Source: Tahibacter harae (GTDB lineage: Bacteria; Pseudomonadota; Gammaproteobacteria; Xanthomonadales; Rhodanobacteraceae). From it: a DNA stretch of 64,000 nucleotides. Positions 18,980 through 27,908 of the stretch are shown here, piece by piece. Below the pieces are notes generated by a model, which had not been told where the DNA came from, ran no database searches, and worked only from the letters and a program-made list of their open reading frames with translations. The translations under genes and the position numbers were made by a program. The DNA is taken from contig NZ_JANFQO010000020.1 in assembly GCF_024437735.1 (NCBI RefSeq), forward strand, positions 1 through 64,000. Reading direction: 5' to 3'. Every line of letters starts with the position of its first letter. Position 1 is the first letter of the stretch.

Positions 18980-19567
18980 TCAGCCCAGCAGCAGGTACAG
19001 CGCACTGAGCGCCAGCAGCAGCGCCATCAGCCGGTTGAACCAGCGTATGCGCCGCGGCTGGTGCAGGTAGCGGCGCAGGAAGGCGCCGGCATAGGACCAG
19101 CACGCCAGCGAGGCATAGCAGATCACAAAATAGATTGCGGTAAATATCCACACCCGCGCCGTCTCGCCGCCGGCCGCAAACGCGCCCATGCCGGCCAGCG
19201 CGGCCAGCCAGGCCTTGGGGTTGAGCCATTGCAGCACCGCGCCCTGCAGCAGGGTCGGCGCCTGGCCGCGGCCTTGCTCGCCCAGGCGGCCGTCATCCGC
19301 GGCCAGCCGGAAAGCCATGTAGAGCAGGAAAGCCACGCCGCCCCACTGAATCGCCGCGACCAGATACGGCAGGCGGCGCAGCAGCTCGTGCAGGCCCAGG
19401 CCGGTGAGCAGCAGCAGCAAGGTGAAGCCCAGCGTCGCGCCGGTGACGAAGCGCAGGCTGACGCCCAGGCCGTGCTGGGCGGCGGAGCTGAGCACGACCA
19501 GATTCACCGGACCTGGCGTGATGGAGGCCGCCAGGGCGAAGGCAGCCATGGAAAGCAGGACAGTCAT
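18980..19567 (-). CDS. LysE/RhtB-family amino-acid exporter
   Basis: The 195-residue membrane protein has six hydrophobic segments and the family's N-terminal signature SITPGPVNLVVLSSAAQHG, followed by GATLGFTLLLLLTGLGL and LQWLNPKAWLAALAGMGAF. Members pump amino acids or related metabolites out of the cell. It converges on the AraC-type regulator gene with 61 bases between stops, a pairing common for this exporter family. The substrate cannot be read from sequence. Confidence 0.88.
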   Translation of the reverse strand: MTVLLSMAAFALAASITPGPVNLVVLSSAAQHGLGVSLRFVTGATLGFTLLLLLTGLGLHELLRRLPYLVAAIQWGGVAFLLYMAFRLAADDGRLGEQGRGQAPTLLQGAVLQWLNPKAWLAALAGMGAFAAGGETARVWIFTAIYFVICYASLACWSYAGAFLRRYLHQPRRIRWFNRLMALLLALSALYLLLG

Positions 19568-19680
19568 AGAGCACCTGGATCTGCAGGAAAAAAGCCGGAT
19601 CCAGGCTAGCGGCCGCGCCGGTGCCGCGATTGAAGAAAATTACCCTGCCGTGCGGGCGCGGCCCGCCGCTTGCGTGGGGC

Positions 19681-20001
19681 TCAGTTCGCGCCGGTCACCC
19701 GCGTCGTGCCGGACGACGCATCCACCCGCGCCGCGCCGCCGCGTTCCTCGCTGGCCTTGACCACCTTGTCCGCCACCAGCCACAGGGTGACGCTGCGGCC
19801 TTCCAGGCGATAGGTCCAGATCTCCATGGCCGGCGAGGATTCGTCGCCGTCGATGCGGTCCAGCCGGGCCGGCTCGCCGCCGGCCGTGCGCGCCTGTTCA
19901 CTGCTGGCGCCCTTGCCGATCAGGGTTTTTCCCAGCAGTACGCTGTCCGCGTTGGCCGCGCCGGCGGCGGCGATCAGGATTGGCAGCAACAGGCGTTTCA
20001 T
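19681..20001 (-). CDS. Small exported protein, possibly DUF2845-like
   Basis: This 106-residue protein has a signal peptide (MKRLLLPILIAAAGAANA) and a mature domain with GKTLIGKGASSEQ and MEIWTYRLEGRSVTLWLVADKVV. The pattern of a gly-rich loop followed by a strand pair resembles SmpA/OmlA-like or DUF2845 periplasmic domains. No lipobox is present. The start is set by GGAG at 20008-20011, six bases before the ATG at 20001; an ATG at 20007 abuts the Shine-Dalgarno and is unlikely to be used. Its partner is unknown. Confidence 0.7.
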   Translation of the reverse strand: MKRLLLPILIAAAGAANADSVLLGKTLIGKGASSEQARTAGGEPARLDRIDGDESSPAMEIWTYRLEGRSVTLWLVADKVVKASEERGGAARVDASSGTTRVTGAN

Positions 20002-20365
20002 GCGCATCTCCGAAGTCGTCGGCGCATTGTGCAGGCTGAAGATTGCGTGCTTCTTTCAGCCGGCGAGTTGCTGCCGGGCCGCGCGGTTTTTCGCGGTCGC
20101 CGCGGCGCCTGCCGGCCGGCCGTTGCGCCGGCGCACCTCGGCCGCGGCGGAAACACCGGGACTCCGCCGCCTGCGCTGCCGCCGCACAGCGCCGCGACGG
20201 GCAGCATGCGGATGCGCGGCTATCGTTGAAACTATTCCAGAAAATTCAGCAGCATCGACGCACCTTGGACCGCCCGTTGCCGCTCGCTGCAGCGTTTCCG
20301 CCGCGGCGACAGTCAGAAACAGCAACGTGCGCCGGCGCCGGCAGCCGGCCCGGCGCGCCCGGCGC
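20002..20365. other. GC-rich spacer
   Basis: The spacer lies between two minus-strand genes. It must hold the promoter of the small exported protein. GC palindromes such as GCCGGCCGGC occur, but none has a T-run. No gene is seen; the open frames are arginine-rich. Confidence 0.4.
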
Positions 20366-22144
20366 CTAGGCCAGCGGACGGCGCCGCCGGAAAGCGCCCA
20401 GTCCCAGCAGCGCCAGCGCTGCGGCGAGCAGGGCCAGCGCGCCGCGGCCGGCGGCGGGCACCGGCGTCGTCACCGCGGCGGCACCTGACGTGCAGGAGAG
20501 GCTGTAGCTGATGCTGGGCTCGTCCGTGTCGTTGATGCCCGAGCAGGTCAGCGTGCCGGTCTGCGCCGTCAGCGGCGTCACCGGCATGGTGCAGGACACC
20601 GGCACGGACTGGCTCGCGCCGGTCGCAATCGTCAGCGGGAACGTGCCGCCGACGCTGAAGCCGGCCGAAGCCGTACAGCTGGCGACCACGAGCGGATCGC
20701 CGCCACGATTGGCGAAGTCTATCGTTCCCAGCAGCTGGCTCTGGCCGGGCGTGCCGCCGGTGACCGAGAAACTGCCGCCGGCAGCCGGCGTGGCGACCAG
20801 TTCCGGCGGAATCAGCGCAGTACCGCGCAGGCGCGCGATGTACATGGCGCCGCCGGCGCCGCCCGATTCGCCGCCGCCGATGACGAGGTATTTGCCATCG
20901 GCCTGGCGCGCCAGCTGCCGTGTCTGGCTACCGCCGAAGGGCATGGCGGCAAGACCGTTGCTGCCGAAATCCGGATCGATTGCCCCGTCGGGCAGCAGTC
21001 CCAGCAGGCTGGCCGCATCCGCACCGAATCCGCTGGCGACGATATGGTCGTCCGTATCGACCAGCAGCTGCGGCGCAGGACGGATCGCGTAATCGATCGC
21101 AACGGTGGTTTCAATTCTCACGGGAGTGAAAGCCGCGTCCGTCGTGCCGTCCGCAAGAATCCGGCGGATGCCGAAATAGTTGCCCATGAACCCGCCGATC
21201 TTGCCTGCCGCCAGCAACGCGCCGCTGGACTGACGTGCCAGCGCAGATACGTAGCTCGAATTGAACCAATATTCGGAGAACAGCCGGAGCGAACCGCTCA
21301 AGGCGGCGCTGCCGAAACTGGGGTCGAACGTGCCGTCGGAGCCCAGTTTGTAGGCTGTACCCGCCGCATCCTGGTTCTGCCTGTTCTGCTCCGCGCCTCC
21401 CAGATAGATGGCGCCGCCGACCGGCAGCACCGCGCTGGCCTCGGCAAAGAAACGGGTCAGCACGGGAGGCACATAAGCCACGCCATTGGTGGCGAACGAA
21501 GTGTCGATCAGGCCGGCATCCGTCAGCTTGATGACCATGACATTGCGCGTGGCGTACGTCGGCAGCGGCACCCAGACCATCGACAGCGCACCGCCGAGGT
21601 AGAAGCCGCCGTCGCCGGACGGCACCAGATCCAGCAACAGCGGGCCGCCCTGATCGGGAGCCAGCGGCGGCACATAGGTGCCGCCCGTGCCGTAGCTGAG
21701 GTCGAGCTGGCCCTGCGGCGTCAGACGCATCAGCGCGGTCTGCCCGGCGACAAGGATGTGGCCGGTCGAATTGACGGCGACATTGCGCGGAACGGCCGCC
21801 AGCGCCGAGCCGGCCTGCGGCGCGGCGAGCAAGGTTACCCCGTTGGTTCCGAAGCTCGAATCCAGGCTGCCGTCGCTATTGAAGCGCACCACGGCCCACT
21901 GCCGGACGCCGCCCTGTTCGGCATAGCCCACCGCGACGATGCGGCCGTCCGGCTGCACGGCCAGATCGACCAGGCTGCTCTGCTCCAGCAGCGGAAGACG
22001 CACCACGCCATCGGTACCGAACGAGAGATCGAAGTCGGCCCGGTTGGCCAGCGCCGCGGGCGATGCCAGCGTGGCCGCCAGCGCGGCGCCGAGAATAGTG
22101 CGCAACAGAAAACGTCCAGCCCAGCCTGAGCCTGCTGACTTCAT
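20366..22144 (-). CDS. Exported delta-60 repeat protein with C-terminal sorting-type tail
   Basis: The 592-residue protein has a signal peptide ending near LASPAALA. It carries repeats of the delta-60 type, with DLSFGTDGVV, DSSFGTNGVT and DPDFGSNGLAAMPFGG, predicted to form a beta-propeller. An Ig-like or choice-of-anchor domain with paired cysteines follows (around 470-560). The C terminus, VPAAGRGALALLAAALALLGLGAFRRRR, is a Pro-containing motif, a hydrophobic helix and an arginine cluster, as in IPTL-CTERM or PEP-CTERM sorting signals. ATG at 22144 has AGGGG upstream. It is probably displayed on the surface after processing by an exosortase/rhombosortase-like enzyme, none of which is in the window. 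Confidence 0.85.
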   Translation of the reverse strand: MKSAGSGWAGRFLLRTILGAALAATLASPAALANRADFDLSFGTDGVVRLPLLEQSSLVDLAVQPDGRIVAVGYAEQGGVRQWAVVRFNSDGSLDSSFGTNGVTLLAAPQAGSALAAVPRNVAVNSTGHILVAGQTALMRLTPQGQLDLSYGTGGTYVPPLAPDQGGPLLLDLVPSGDGGFYLGGALSMVWVPLPTYATRNVMVIKLTDAGLIDTSFATNGVAYVPPVLTRFFAEASAVLPVGGAIYLGGAEQNRQNQDAAGTAYKLGSDGTFDPSFGSAALSGSLRLFSEYWFNSSYVSALARQSSGALLAAGKIGGFMGNYFGIRRILADGTTDAAFTPVRIETTVAIDYAIRPAPQLLVDTDDHIVASGFGADAASLLGLLPDGAIDPDFGSNGLAAMPFGGSQTRQLARQADGKYLVIGGGESGGAGGAMYIARLRGTALIPPELVATPAAGGSFSVTGGTPGQSQLLGTIDFANRGGDPLVVASCTASAGFSVGGTFPLTIATGASQSVPVSCTMPVTPLTAQTGTLTCSGINDTDEPSISYSLSCTSGAAAVTTPVPAAGRGALALLAAALALLGLGAFRRRRPLA

Positions 22145-22475
22145 GGCAAAAACCCCTGTTTGACCCTGGTGACGAAGCGTATCGGAATCGGGCGGCAAAC
22201 CGATTCCCTCCTTGGAACGATAACGGCAAATCGTTCAGTGCAGGATCAACCGCCGTGCCTGCATCGGGAACGGACAGCGAGTTGCGCGCAGCCGCACGCT
22301 GGCGGCGCAACGGCCAGCGCGCGGACACGGCCGCCGCAGCCGGAGGCAACAGCCGCGATGCATGCCGCGCCAGCGGCCGCTGGCTACATCGCCAGCGCGG
22401 GCCTGCGGCGGACTGCCGATCCCCGCACGCCGCCCCTGGAAATGCGGCGTGCCGCCGCCGTGCGCAATTCCGGTT
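22145..22475. other. Spacer without a gene
   Basis: The spacer separates korB and the delta-60 protein gene, both on the minus strand. Open frames here are arginine-rich and not protein-like. No terminator with a T-run is visible after korB. Confidence 0.4.
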
Positions 22476-23531
22476 TCAGCGGAACCCCGCATTGATCTTC
22501 GCCAGCACCGCCGAGCCGGGCGAAAGCTCGGCCGCGCCCAGGCGATTGAACGGCGTGGCCACGGTGTTGAGGTGGGTGTGCAGATCCTCGGCCTGCGCAT
22601 CGACATAGAGCAGGCCGGTGACGACCTCGCCCCTGGCCTGGCGCTGCTGCACATGGTTCATCGCGGCGATGCGGTCGCGCGGGTCGTAGTCGGCGGCGAG
22701 CTTGTGCAGGCGCAGGCGCGAGCCGTCGTGCTGCTCGACCTCGATGGTGCTGCCGGCCGGATAGTCGACGGCGATTTCCTCGCGCTCCGGAATCACGTCC
22801 AGGCGGTTGACCGCCTCGTTGTGCGCGCGCACGTATTCGTAGCTCTTGGTGCTGCCGGCGTGGTTGTTGAATGCGACGCAGGGGCTTATCACGTCGAGGA
22901 AGGCGGCGCCGCGATGGGCGATGGCGCCCTTGATCAGCGGCACCAGCTGGGCCTTGTCGCCGCTGAAGCCGCGCCCGACATAGGTCGCGCCCAGTTGCAG
23001 GGCCAGGCCGATCAGGTCGATGGGGCTGTCGGCATTCACCACGCCGCGCTTGGAGGTGCTGCCCTGGTCGGCGGTGGCGGAGAACTGGCCCTTGGTCAGG
23101 CCGTAGACGCCGTTGTTCTCGACGATGTAGGTCATGTTCACGCCGCGGCGTATCGCGTGCACGAACTGGCCTATGCCGATGGAGGCGGAGTCGCCGTCGC
23201 CGGACACGCCCAGGTACAGCAGCTCGCGATTGGCCAGGTTGGCCCCGGTCAGCACCGAGGGCATGCGCCCGTGCACCGTATTGAAGCCGTGCGACTGGCC
23301 GAGGAAATAATCCGGCGTCTTGGAACTGCAGCCTATGCCGGACAGCTTGGCCAGCCGGTGCGGTTCCACATTGAGTTCCCAGCAGGCCTGGATGATGGCT
23401 GCGGAGATGGAATCGTGGCCGCAGCCGGCGCAGAGCGTGCTGATCTTGCCTTCGTAGTCGCGCCGGGTGAAGCACAGCGCGTTCTGCGGCAGGGTGGGAT
23501 GGTGCAGCTTGGGCTTGGCGATGAAGGTCAT
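22476..23531 (-). CDS. korB: 2-oxoacid:acceptor oxidoreductase, beta (TPP-binding) subunit
   Basis: This subunit of 351 residues binds thiamine pyrophosphate and does oxidative decarboxylation of a 2-oxoacid, giving acyl-CoA and reduced acceptor. It shows the cluster-binding STLCAGCGHDSI, the TPP motif GDGDSASIGIGQFVHAIRR followed by VENNGVYGLTKGQFSATADQ, and ISPCVAFNN. The length matches KorB/PorB-type subunits. It is the last gene of a minus-strand cluster with korC, korA and a membrane protein gene, and is separated from the latter by 172 bases carrying GGGATCC-like words. The substrate 2-oxoglutarate is the most likely by similarity to KorAB, but pyruvate cannot be excluded. Confidence 0.88.
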   Translation of the reverse strand: MTFIAKPKLHHPTLPQNALCFTRRDYEGKISTLCAGCGHDSISAAIIQACWELNVEPHRLAKLSGIGCSSKTPDYFLGQSHGFNTVHGRMPSVLTGANLANRELLYLGVSGDGDSASIGIGQFVHAIRRGVNMTYIVENNGVYGLTKGQFSATADQGSTSKRGVVNADSPIDLIGLALQLGATYVGRGFSGDKAQLVPLIKGAIAHRGAAFLDVISPCVAFNNHAGSTKSYEYVRAHNEAVNRLDVIPEREEIAVDYPAGSTIEVEQHDGSRLRLHKLAADYDPRDRIAAMNHVQQRQARGEVVTGLLYVDAQAEDLHTHLNTVATPFNRLGAAELSPGSAVLAKINAGFR

Positions 23532-23703
23532 GGCTGGGCCTTGGCGCGGTGGTTGCCGCGCCGGGAGTGGGGATCCGGGATGGGGGATGTGCAGGCAACG
23601 CCGAGGCTTCGGCGGGGAGGATGCAGGACGGAAGATGTGCAGACGCAGGCGGGCATTGCAGCGCGCCCCGCGCATCTCCGATCCCGACTATCGAATCCCG
23701 CCC

Positions 23704-23970
23704 TCACTGCGCCGGCCTCCAGGTCACGGCAAAGCCGAGCACGCACACCGTGACCAGCAGCCCCGCCAGCTGCCAGGCGCCCATGAACACGGCCATGCCG
23801 GCCAGCGGCGTGTGCACCATCAGGGCGATGCGGAACAGCAGCGACAGGGTTTCCAGTATCGCGGCGGCCAGCAGCCAGGGCGAATGCGTCTTGACGAACA
23901 GCACCGCGAACGCGGCGATCAGCAGCGGCGCGGCGAGGAAGGACAACAGGTACATGATGGAGGTTTCCAT
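23704..23970 (-). CDS. Small three-helix membrane protein inside the kor cluster
   Basis: The 88-residue protein has three hydrophobic helices at about 5-25 (YLLSFLAAPLLIAAFAVLF), 33-51 (LLAAAILETLSLLFRIALMV) and 58-82 (AVFMGAWQLAGLLVTVCVLG). It has no cysteines in a binding layout, no signal cleavage site and no recognised family. GGAG lies 10 bases upstream of the ATG. It sits 72 bases after korA and 172 before korB, so it is likely co-transcribed with an oxidoreductase that is normally soluble. A role as membrane anchor or electron-transfer helper is inference from position only. Confidence 0.6.
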   Translation of the reverse strand: METSIMYLLSFLAAPLLIAAFAVLFVKTHSPWLLAAAILETLSLLFRIALMVHTPLAGMAVFMGAWQLAGLLVTVCVLGFAVTWRPAQ

Positions 23971-24042
23971 CAGTGCGTGGCTCCGGCGGTAGGCATGCGG
24001 TGGTCGGACTGTAGTCCATGGGCCGGAACGGCGTTCATCCGT

Positions 24043-25893
24043 TCAGCGTCCGCTGCCGGCCGCGCCGACCCGTTCGGCGATGGCGCCGGCGATGAAGCGC
24101 GCGGTGATGGGCGTGCCGTCGTAGTGCAGCACGGCGGGCACGCGCGCCGGGTCCAGGTCGAATTCGTTGATCAGCAGGCTGCGCAGCTGGCCGTCGCGGT
24201 TCTGTTCGACCACGTAGACGACATCATGCGCCGCGATGAACTCGCGCACCGAATCCGGGAACGGGAATGCGCGCAGGCGCAGGGTGTCCAGCAGCAGGCC
24301 GTCGCGTTCCAGCAGCGTCATGGCCTCGGCCATGGCCGGACTGGTGGAACCGTAGAAGATCGCGCCATGGCGCGTGGGCCGTGCGGCCGCGCGCAGCACC
24401 GGCGCCGGCACCAGGCTGCGCGCGGTATCGAACTTGTGCAGCAGGCGCTGCATGTTGTAGACGTAATCCGGGCCGCGCTCGGAATAGCGCGCGTACGGAT
24501 CGCGCGAGGTGCCGCGGGTGAAGTAGGCGCCCTTGCTCGGATGCGTGCCGGGATAGGTGCGGTACGGAATGCCGTCGCCGTCCACATCCTTGTAGCGGCC
24601 GAAATCGCGGCCGGCTTCCAGTTCCTCGGCCGTCATCACCTTGCCGCGGTCGTAGACGCGGGCATCGTCCCACTGCAGCGGCTCGCACAGGCGCTGGTTC
24701 ATGCCGATGTCCAGATCGGTGAGCACGAACACCGGCGTCTGCAGGCGATCGGCCAGGTCCAGCGCCGCGGCGCTGAATTCAAAGCACTCGGTCGGATCCT
24801 GCGGCAGCAGCAGCACATGCTTGGTGTCGCCATGGGAGGCATAGGCGCAGGCCAGCACGTCGGACTGCTGCGTGCGCGTAGGCATGCCGGTGGACGGGCC
24901 GCCGCGCTGCACGTCGATGATGGTGACCGGGATCTCGGCGAAATAGGCCAGGCCGATGAACTCGTTCATCAGCGAGATGCCCGGGCCCGAGGTAGTGGTG
25001 AAGGCGCGCGCGCCGTTCCAGCCGGCGCCGACCACCATGCCTATCGAGGCGATCTCGTCCTCGGCCTGGACGATGGCGAACCGGTTCGCGCCGCTGGCCG
25101 GATCGACGCGGTATTTCATGCAGTATTTCTGGAACGCCTCGGCCAGGGACGAGGACGGCGTGATCGGATACCAGGCGCAGACCGTCGCGCCGCCGTACAC
25201 GCAGCCCAGCGCCGCCGCCGTATTGCCGTCGAGGAAAATCTTCTCGCCCACGTTGTCTGCACGCTGCACGCGCAGGCCCAGCGGATGGGCCATGTGCTGC
25301 AGCACGTGGTCGCGGCCCAGGTGGAAGGCCTTGCGGTTGGCATCGAGCAGCTTTTCCTTGCCGCGGTATTGTTCGCCCAGCAGGGTCTCGATCACGCCGG
25401 GCTCGATTTCCAGCAGCACCGACAGCGCGCCGATGTACATGATGTTCTTGAACAGCTGGCGCTCGCGCGCGACGGTGTAGTTCTGCGCGCAGATGTCGGT
25501 CAGCGGCACGCCCAGCAGCTGGATGTCGTCGCGGAATTTCGAGCGCGGCAGCGGCTTGGTCGAGTCGTACAACAGGTAGCCGCCGGGTTCGATCTCCTTG
25601 AGGTCGGCGTCCCAGGTCTGCGGGTTCATCGCCACCATCAGGTCCACGCCGCCGCGCCGGCCCAGCCAGCCCTGCTCGTTCACGCGCACTTCGTACCAGG
25701 TGGGCAGGCCCTGGATGTTCGACGGAAAGATATTGCGCGGACTGACAGGCACGCCCATGCGCAGGATGGATTTCGCAAACAGCTCGTTGGCCGAGGCCGA
25801 GCCCGAACCGTTGACGTTGGCGAACTTGATGACAAAGTCGTTGCAGGCGGAGAGCGGCGCGACCACAGGTGCTACTACCGGTACAGACACCAT
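24043..25893 (-). CDS. korA: 2-oxoacid:acceptor oxidoreductase, fused gamma-alpha subunit
   Basis: The 616-residue protein joins a gamma domain (residues 20-205, with IKFANVNGSGSASANELFAK and EVRVNEQGWLGRRGGVDLMV) to an alpha domain with the pyrimidine-binding signature CAWYPITPSSSLAEAF and TTTSGPGISLMNEF. The later section FVLTDLDIGMN and GDGIPYRTYPGTHPSKGAYFTRGTS belongs to the alpha C-terminal swivel. It has no ferredoxin-type cysteine clusters, which instead lie in the adjacent KorC. Its ATG overlaps the korC stop as TGATG, indicating translational coupling. A member of the fused KorA type, it should partner KorB encoded two genes on. Confidence 0.9.
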   Translation of the reverse strand: MVSVPVVAPVVAPLSACNDFVIKFANVNGSGSASANELFAKSILRMGVPVSPRNIFPSNIQGLPTWYEVRVNEQGWLGRRGGVDLMVAMNPQTWDADLKEIEPGGYLLYDSTKPLPRSKFRDDIQLLGVPLTDICAQNYTVARERQLFKNIMYIGALSVLLEIEPGVIETLLGEQYRGKEKLLDANRKAFHLGRDHVLQHMAHPLGLRVQRADNVGEKIFLDGNTAAALGCVYGGATVCAWYPITPSSSLAEAFQKYCMKYRVDPASGANRFAIVQAEDEIASIGMVVGAGWNGARAFTTTSGPGISLMNEFIGLAYFAEIPVTIIDVQRGGPSTGMPTRTQQSDVLACAYASHGDTKHVLLLPQDPTECFEFSAAALDLADRLQTPVFVLTDLDIGMNQRLCEPLQWDDARVYDRGKVMTAEELEAGRDFGRYKDVDGDGIPYRTYPGTHPSKGAYFTRGTSRDPYARYSERGPDYVYNMQRLLHKFDTARSLVPAPVLRAAARPTRHGAIFYGSTSPAMAEAMTLLERDGLLLDTLRLRAFPFPDSVREFIAAHDVVYVVEQNRDGQLRSLLINEFDLDPARVPAVLHYDGTPITARFIAGAIAERVGAAGSGR

Positions 25894-27716
25894 CACGCCG
25901 CCTCCCGGCATGCGCCCTTGCTGCGGCAGCCCGGCCCGGCGTGGGTCATCTCGATCAGGTATTTGTGCATGTCCCAGGCGCCGGTGGGGCAGCGTTCGGC
26001 GCAGAGGCCGCAGTGCAGGCAGACGTCTTCGTCCTTGACCATGACGCGGTGGGTCTTGAGTTCGCCCGAGACATACAGCGCCTGCTCCGTGTTCAGCGCC
26101 GGCGCGGTCAGGCGCTGGCGCAGTTCGGCTTCCTCGCCGTTGGCGGTGAAGCTGATGCAGTCCATGGGGCAGATATCGACGCAGGCATCGCATTCGATGC
26201 AGACCTTGTCGGTGAACACCGTCTGCACGTCGCAGTTGAGGCAGCGCTGGGTTTCCTTGAGCGCGGTCTGTGCGTCAAAGCCGAGTTCGACCTCGACCTT
26301 GATATTGCCCAGGGTCTGCTCGCTGGGCGCCCAGGGCACCTTGTGGCGGTCTTCCGGCGAGACCTCGTTGTCATAGCTCCATTCGTGTATGCCCATCTTC
26401 TGCGACAGCAGGGTCACCTGCGGCGGCGGGCGTTCGTGCACGTCCTCGCCGTTGAGCAGTTTGTCGATGGACACCGCGGCCTCGTGGCCGTGGGCCACGG
26501 CCCAGATGATGTTCTTGGGCCCGAAGGCCGCATCGCCGCCGAAGAACACCTGGGGCAGCGTGGACTGGAAGGTCTGCTTGTCGACGACGGGCATGCCCCA
26601 TTCATCGAAGGCGATGCCGGCGTCGCGCTCTATCCACGGGAAGGCGTTTTCCTGGCCTACGGCGATAAGCACATCGTCGCACTCCACCACTACGTCGGGC
26701 TCGCCCGTGGGCACCAGCTGGCGCCTGCCGCGGGCGTCGCGCTCGGCGCGCACGCGCTCGAACTGCATCGCGGCCAGGCGGCCGTTCTCATGCAGGAAGG
26801 CCTTGGGCACGTGGTAGTCGAGTATGGGTATGCCTTCGTGCTGGGCGTCCTCCTTTTCCCAGGGCGAGGCCTTCATCTCGTCGAAACCCGAGCGCACCAG
26901 CACCTTCACGTCGGCGCCGCCCAGACGCCGCGCCGAGCGGCAGCAGTCCATCGCGGTATTGCCGCCGCCGAGCACGATGACGCGGCGGCCTATGCTTTCG
27001 ATATGGCCGAAGGACACCGAAGCCAGCCAGTCGATGCCGATATGGATGTTGGCCGCGCATTCCTGCCGCCCGGGCAGATCCAGGTCGCGCCCGCGCGGCG
27101 CGCCGCTGCCGACGAAGATGGCGTCGTAGCCCTGGCCGAGCAGCGCCTTGAGCGAATCGATGCGTTCGCCGGCACGGAACTCCACGCCCAGGTCGAGGAT
27201 GTAGCCGGTCTCCTCGTCGATCACCGACTCGGGCAGGCGGAAGCGCGGGATCTGGCTGCGGATGAAGCCGCCGGCCTTGGCCTCGCCGTCGAACACGGTG
27301 ACCTGGTAGCCCAGCGGCGCCAGATCGCGCGCCACGGTGAGCGAAGCCGGCCCGGCGCCGACGCAGGCGACGCGGCGGCCGTTGGGCTTGCCGGCGCGCG
27401 GCAGGCGCGCGCGCACATCGCCCTTGTTGTCGGCGGCGACGCGCTTGAGGCGGCAGATGGCGACGGGCTCCGGCGATTCGCCGTTGTTTTCCTCGACCCG
27501 GCCGCGGCGGCAGGCGGGCTCGCAGGGCCGGTCGCAGGTGCGGCCGAGCACGCCGGGAAAGACATTGGATTTCCAGTTGACCAGATAGGCGTCGGCATAG
27601 CGCCCCGCCGCGATCAGGCGGATGTATTCCGGTACCGGTGTATGGGCCGGACAGGCCCACTGGCAATCGACAACCTTGTGGAAGTAATCGGGAACACGGA
27701 TATCGGTGGGACGCAC
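25893..27716 (-). CDS. GltD-like FAD/NAD(P) oxidoreductase with ferredoxin domain (KorC-type)
   Basis: The 607-residue flavoprotein begins with a glutamate-synthase small-subunit-like Fe-S domain (DCQWACPAHTPVPEY, then GRTCDRPCEPACRRGRVEE). An FAD-binding fold follows (GAGPASLTVARDLAPLGYQV), then an NAD(P) fold (VIVLGGGNTAMDCCRSARRLG). The C-terminal ferredoxin section has two 4Fe-4S motifs, VCIECDACVDICPMDC and VCLHCGLCAERCPTGAW. It probably passes electrons from KorAB to NAD(P)+, as in the KorABC-type 2-oxoglutarate:NADP oxidoreductase described for Azoarcus. The start is GTG at 27716, set by GAGGAGG six bases upstream. It leads the cluster and overlaps korA by one base. Confidence 0.88.
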   Translation of the reverse strand: MRPTDIRVPDYFHKVVDCQWACPAHTPVPEYIRLIAAGRYADAYLVNWKSNVFPGVLGRTCDRPCEPACRRGRVEENNGESPEPVAICRLKRVAADNKGDVRARLPRAGKPNGRRVACVGAGPASLTVARDLAPLGYQVTVFDGEAKAGGFIRSQIPRFRLPESVIDEETGYILDLGVEFRAGERIDSLKALLGQGYDAIFVGSGAPRGRDLDLPGRQECAANIHIGIDWLASVSFGHIESIGRRVIVLGGGNTAMDCCRSARRLGGADVKVLVRSGFDEMKASPWEKEDAQHEGIPILDYHVPKAFLHENGRLAAMQFERVRAERDARGRRQLVPTGEPDVVVECDDVLIAVGQENAFPWIERDAGIAFDEWGMPVVDKQTFQSTLPQVFFGGDAAFGPKNIIWAVAHGHEAAVSIDKLLNGEDVHERPPPQVTLLSQKMGIHEWSYDNEVSPEDRHKVPWAPSEQTLGNIKVEVELGFDAQTALKETQRCLNCDVQTVFTDKVCIECDACVDICPMDCISFTANGEEAELRQRLTAPALNTEQALYVSGELKTHRVMVKDEDVCLHCGLCAERCPTGAWDMHKYLIEMTHAGPGCRSKGACREAA

Positions 27717-27722
27717 CTTCAC

Positions 27723-27729
27723 CCTCCTC
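27723..27729 (-). promoter_or_regulatory. Shine-Dalgarno that fixes the korC start
   Basis: GAGGAGG on the minus strand has correct six-base spacing to GTG at 27716. It abuts the alternative GTG at 27722 with no spacing. This favours the shorter protein. Confidence 0.7.
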
Positions 27730-27908
27730 GCCGCACTGTTTGCGCCGAGAGGCTCCTGACGTGACGCAGCTGGGAGCCTCGCCTGTCGATCCTGCCCGAG
27801 TGTGCCGCGTGTCGCGCAGGAAGAAAAGGAACGCCGCGTCACAAGCGGCCCCTGCCGGGTGCGGCGGAAAACGGTAGAGTCGCCGGGAACGCCGCCAGAC
27901 TCCTGTCC

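Noticed and set aside
20043-20369. A 108-codon plus-strand frame between two minus-strand genes
   Set aside because: The product is almost purely Arg, Ala and Pro, and no Shine-Dalgarno sequence precedes it.
23467-26376. A 969-codon plus-strand frame opposite korB, the membrane protein gene and korA
   Set aside because: The plus frame lacks motifs and overlaps genes with unmistakable TPP and pyrimidine-binding signatures on the minus strand.
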